Shown here one piece after another: positions 8,101 through 10,225 of a stretch of 10,225 bases of DNA; position 1 is the first letter of the stretch; each line of letters opens with the position of its first letter. Source of the DNA: Dentipellis sp. KUC8613 (lineage: Eukaryota > Basidiomycota > Agaricomycetes > Russulales > Hericiaceae). The notes beneath the pieces were generated by a model. The model saw nothing but the letters and a program-made list of their open reading frames with translations. It ran no database searches and had not been told where the DNA came from. The position numbers and the translations under genes were made by a program. The stretch lies in NCBI GenBank assembly GCA_002286715.1, contig NSJX01000100.1, forward strand, positions 11,226 through 21,450. The letters run 5' to 3'.

Positions 8101-8475
8101 ACGGATTTCGGTGTAGTACATTGGAGGTATTTCAGTAGTACACTGGAAGTACACCGGGAGTTTTGTGGAAGTACATTGGACTTTAGTGATACTTTACTGG
8201 AAGCTGCCACCATTGTGAAGCCATTTTCATAGTGACATCATTGTATCTTGAAACTCCCGATAAACTCCCACTGGTAGTGGGACTTTTGTGATACAGGTTT
8301 TTACTATGGGATAAATTTCAGTACATACTCCCTCGGAAGTCCTGCTAGACTTCCAGTGAAGTTCTACCAGACTACCTACAGACTCCCTCAACAGGCACCG
8401 TTGCTAGTGATCATACTAAAGTACAACTCAACTCCTGCTGGAGTTTCATTAGAGTCTATATAAACTACCAGTAAA
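8101..8475. repeat. Degenerate GTACAYYGG / ACTCC short-repeat region with hairpins
   Basis: No gene is visible here. The stretch is built from scattered variants of GTACATTGGA, GTACACTGGAAGT and GTACACCGGGAG (8101-8180) and later of ACTCC/GGAGT. It includes perfect hairpins: TCCCACT/AGTGGGA at 8266-8282, GGAAGTC/GACTTCC at 8335-8354 and AACTCC/GGAGTT at 8430-8445. A TATA-like TATATAA lies near 8457-8463. It looks like an old satellite or the body of a small non-autonomous element. Base composition is moderate, unlike the GC-rich DNA downstream. Confidence 0.5.
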
Positions 8476-8510
8476 CTCCAAGCAGAATTTATCGAAAATT
8501 TTACATTTGG

Positions 8511-8584
8511 CATGTTGAAGAGTTGAACCAAAGACCTTGCAACAGGCCACGGCAAGTGAGATTATCCCATTAAGCCATAAGGTC
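8511..8584 (-). other. Degenerate tRNA-like sequence with Pol III A and B boxes (possible SINE head)
   Basis: On the minus strand TGGCTTAATGGG (8577-8566) fits the tRNA A box and GGTTCAACTC (8529-8520) fits the B box. They are 48 nt apart, close to the distance in real tRNAs. CTTGC/GCAAG between them could form an anticodon-like stem. The 3' side does not pair with the seven bases before the A box and the T stem is poor, so it is not an intact tRNA gene. It abuts the short-repeat region at 8101-8475, as a tRNA-derived SINE head would abut its body. Confidence 0.4.
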
Positions 8585-8627
8585 AACATTATTGCCGGTA
8601 AACAGAATGTATTTGAGTGAACCGTGT

Positions 8628-8683
8628 CACGTGTCACTCGTGACTGCAACTTGTCACACGCGGCAATGGCTGCCACGCGTGGC
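8628..8683. promoter_or_regulatory. E-box and ACGCGT palindromes upstream of the RGG exon
   Basis: CACGTG lies at 8628-8633 inside GTGTCACGTGTCAC. A perfect 12-bp palindrome, GCCACGCGTGGC, lies at 8672-8683 and contains ACGCGT, the core bound by MBF-type cell-cycle factors in yeasts. Both are within 100 bp of the ATG at 8725. Whether this fungus uses them as such is inference. Confidence 0.35.
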
Positions 8684-8724
8684 GACAACGATCTGCCTGT
8701 TCTCACCACCACCATCTCTCAGAC

Positions 8725-8997
8725 ATGGCCCCCCGACGCACTCACTCGACGTCCAAACCCCGCTCCTCAAGCCGCATCGCCGCCGCTCGCGATGCCAGTA
8801 CCTCAAAGCCGGATTCGAAGACGACGACGACAACGACAACGACAACGACAACGAAGAAGACAGCGACAACCACAGCCACAAGGGGTAGGGGAGGACGGGG
8901 AGGACGGGGAGGACGAGGAGGAGGACGAGGAGGAGGACGAGGAGGACGAGGAGGAGGACGAGGAGGGACAGCAGCCTCGAAAAACAAGAAAATGTGA
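8725..8997 (+). CDS. RGG-box, poly-Thr basic peptide; first exon of a larger gene or a 90-residue ORF
   Basis: The ATG at 8725 has G at -3 and +4. The product starts Arg/Ser/Lys/Ala-rich (MAPRRTHSTSKPRSSSR), then 11 threonines at residues 33-43, a KK pair, and about nine RGG/RGGG motifs at residues 53-81, ending NKKM. RGG boxes generally bind RNA or G-rich nucleic acid. The frame stops at TGA 8995-8997, but that stop lies inside a strong donor, GTGAGT at 8994-8999, so it more likely ends an exon at 8993 in phase 2. No convincing continuation is seen: the pyrimidine tract and C-rich repeat that follow contain very few AG acceptors. The GC-rich codons differ from the two minus-strand genes. No domain is recognised beyond low complexity. 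Confidence 0.45.
   Translation: MAPRRTHSTSKPRSSSRIAAARDASTSKPDSKTTTTTTTTTTTKKTATTTATRGRGGRGGRGGRGGGRGGGRGGRGGGRGGTAASKNKKM
8817..8966 (+). repeat. Simple-sequence tracts coding poly-Thr and RGG
   Basis: About 8817-8860 is an ACG/ACA triplet tract (poly-Thr) and about 8887-8966 is a GGACGAGGA-type purine-rich tract (Arg-Gly-Gly). Both keep a three-base frame on the plus strand. The second is nearly all purine with periodic C, giving strong strand asymmetry. Confidence 0.85.
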
Positions 8998-9019
8998 GTG
9001 TCCTACCACCTTTTCGTTG

Positions 9020-9052
9020 TTTTTTTTTTTCTTTTTTTTTCCTCCTTTTTCC
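9020..9052 (+). repeat. Uninterrupted 33-nt pyrimidine tract
   Basis: T11, C, T9 and then C/T mixture without a purine from 9020 to 9052. It follows a possible splice donor at 8994 by about 25 nt. It could be an intronic pyrimidine tract or a simple-sequence expansion. Confidence 0.8.
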
Positions 9053-9069
9053 ACCCTCTGTCCCCGAAT

Positions 9070-9090
9070 CACGATCGCGATGCGATCGTG
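9070..9090. other. Perfect 9-bp-stem palindrome with 3-base loop
   Basis: Arms CACGATCGC (9070-9078) and GCGATCGTG (9082-9090) flank GAT. It sits exactly at the step from T-rich to C-rich DNA. No known function is assigned; it could be a protein-binding site or mark a junction. Confidence 0.6.
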
Positions 9091-9411
9091 TTCGCGATAT
9101 GCGGGGATTGACTGCCTCCCGCCCCATTCGCCCTTCCGCCCGCCCCGTTTGCCCTTCGCCCGCCGTGCTCGCCCTTCGCATGCCCCACCGTGCGCCCCGT
9201 CGTGCCACCCTCGCGCAGCTGCGTCCCGCCGCACAACGCCCGACGCCCGCCGCACAACGCCGCCCGACGCCCCGCGGCGCTGCCGCCCCGCTGCCCTGCC
9301 GCACAACGCCCCATCGCGCCATCGCGCCGCTGCGCCACCCACTGCCCACCGCTTCCCTCCGCCATTGGCGCCGCCTCGCTGCCTCGCCGCCACGCCTCAC
9401 GACGCCCCGTC

Positions 9412-9450
9412 GCCCCGTCACGTTGCCCCGTCACGTTGCCCCGTCACGTC
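9412..9450 (+). repeat. 13-bp tandem repeat, three copies
   Basis: GCCCCGTCACGTT at 9412-9424 and 9425-9437, then GCCCCGTCACGTC at 9438-9450. Confidence 0.95.
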
Positions 9451-10033
9451 GCTGCGCCGCGCCGCTGCCGCGCCGCCACGCCTGACGACCCCCCGCCTGA
9501 CGACGCCAAGCCGGACGACGCCCGCGGCGCCGCCGTCCCACTGCGCGGCCGCCCCCACTGCATCGCCATACGACCCCGGTCGCCCCGTCGCGACGCCCGG
9601 TCGCCCCTTCGCGACGCGGCGGTGTCCCCCGCCGGCGCTGTTGCCGCCGCCATCTGGCGTCGTCGCTGCCCTGCCGTCTGGCGCAGCCACTGCGCCGCCC
9701 CCTGCTGTGCCGCCTTGCCAAACGACGCCGTCGCCGCCGTCGCCGCCGTCGCCGCCGCGCCGCTGCCGCGCCACACAACGCCACGTCGCCCCGTCGTCGC
9801 GACGCTGCGGTGCCCCCGCGGCGCTGTTGCCGCCCCCCGCTGCACCGCCCTGCCACTCGCCGCCGTCGCCGCCGCGGCCGCGGCGCGCCGCTGCCCTGCT
9901 GCCCCGTTGCCGCGCTACGCCGCAGTCCCGCGGCCCTGCCGCCGCGCGACGCCGCGGGACGACGCCCCGCCCCGCCGCACTACGTCGCCGCACGACGCCC
10001 CGCTCCTGCGCCGCCGCACGACGCGCCGCCGCC

Positions 10034-10223
10034 GCGCCCCGCCGCCGTCCCGCCCCGCCGCCGCCTCCTCCCTGTGGCGCCGCCACCGCGCTACGCCGTC
10101 GCACGACACCCCGCCGCCGCACGACGCCCCGCCGCCCCGCTCCTGCGCCGCTGCGCCCCGCCGCTGCGCCCCGCCGCCGTCCCGCCCCGCCGCCGCCTCC
10201 TCCCTGTGGCGCCGCCACCGCGC
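10034..10223 (+). repeat. 58-bp exact direct repeat, 132-bp period
   Basis: Bases 10034-10091 recur exactly at 10166-10223, including the distinctive CCTCCTCCCTGTGGCGCC. Flanking words (GCACGACGCCCCGC, CTCCTGCGCCG) also recur at similar spacing. This suggests a higher-order tandem array of about 132 bp that continues past the window end. Confidence 0.9.
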
Positions 10224-10225
10224 CC

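Larger units (their letters stand above)
9100..10225. repeat. Extremely GC-rich, C-biased low-complexity repeat region
   Basis: Over 1.1 kb to the window edge is made almost only of C and G, with C well above G on the plus strand. It uses recurring words such as CGCCGC, GCCCCGTCG, CACGACGCC and CTGCGCCG. All frames stay open for long stretches because T and A are scarce, so open frames here are not evidence of genes. Internal order exists: a 13-bp tandem repeat at 9412-9450, CGCCGT repeats near 9726-9757, and a 58-bp exact direct repeat with 132-bp spacing near the end. I see no promoter, RNA gene or recognisable protein. Confidence 0.85.

Noticed and set aside
8511..8584. Functional tRNA gene
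   Set aside because: The acceptor and T stems do not pair, so only the internal promoter boxes look tRNA-like.
8654..9421. 255-codon minus-strand open frame
   Set aside because: It runs antisense through the poly-Thr/RGG simple repeats and the C-rich block. Its product is low complexity (poly-Leu/Val, Arg/Gly/Ala) and follows from base composition, with no domain or start context.
9418..10218. 266-codon minus-strand Gly/Ala/Arg-rich open frame, plus overlapping frames
   Set aside because: Several frames on both strands are open at once because T and A are rare in the GC repeat; none shows codon structure or a recognisable protein.
9100..10225. Telomere repeat
   Set aside because: No TTAGGG/CCCTAA-type units are present; the block is complex GC repeat.

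Overview
The window looks like nuclear DNA of a fungus, most likely an agaricomycete basidiomycete. The evidence is a Helitron protein with the DUF6570 / Helitron-like N / PIF1 order typical of those genomes, and a second gene with many 39-62 nt introns, GTGAGT-like donors and CTNAC branch sites. No bacterial features (ribosome binding sites, operons, bacterial promoters) are present. The species cannot be named from this sequence.

Layout. (1) 1-4881, minus strand: one uninterrupted reading frame of 1627 codons, the 5' part of a Helitron replication initiator-helicase. It carries DUF6570, the HUH motif (HLH), the two-tyrosine motif (YITDY), an acidic/NLS linker, and Walker A plus motif Ia of the PIF1 helicase. 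The window edge cuts it just after motif Ia. Its N-terminus is odd: five 11-residue repeats followed by a predicted membrane helix. (2) 4882-5069: a compact promoter with a TATA box and two inverted repeats. (3) 5070-about 8094, minus strand: a gene of at least 17 exons in the same orientation as the Helitron gene, rebuilt here by phase-consistent splicing (about 726 codons). It encodes an unrecognised protein with a disordered, modular N-terminal half, a SUMO-interaction-like motif and a more folded-looking C-terminal half. One exon is a tandem array whose DNA units each hold a 16-bp palindrome and, in most units, a 10-bp palindrome with an E-box core. The 5' end of the gene was not found. 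(4) 8095-about 8590: degenerate short repeats and hairpins, ending in a tRNA-like (Pol III A-box/B-box) relic. (5) 8600-8997, plus strand: palindromic promoter-like motifs and a first exon (or tiny gene) encoding a Ser/Thr/Arg-rich, poly-Thr, RGG-box peptide. (6) 9000-10225: a pyrimidine tract, then more than 1.1 kb of extremely GC-rich, strongly C-biased low-complexity repeat up to the edge.

How the parts may relate. Regions 1-3 form a co-oriented pair: a Helitron transposase and, 188 bp upstream, an unrecognised spliced gene. The second gene could be an accessory gene of the element, a host gene captured or truncated by it, or an ordinary neighbour; the sequence alone does not decide. The most unusual items are the palindrome array inside a coding exon, the phase-symmetric small exons of that gene, and the repeat-plus-membrane-helix N-terminus of the transposase.
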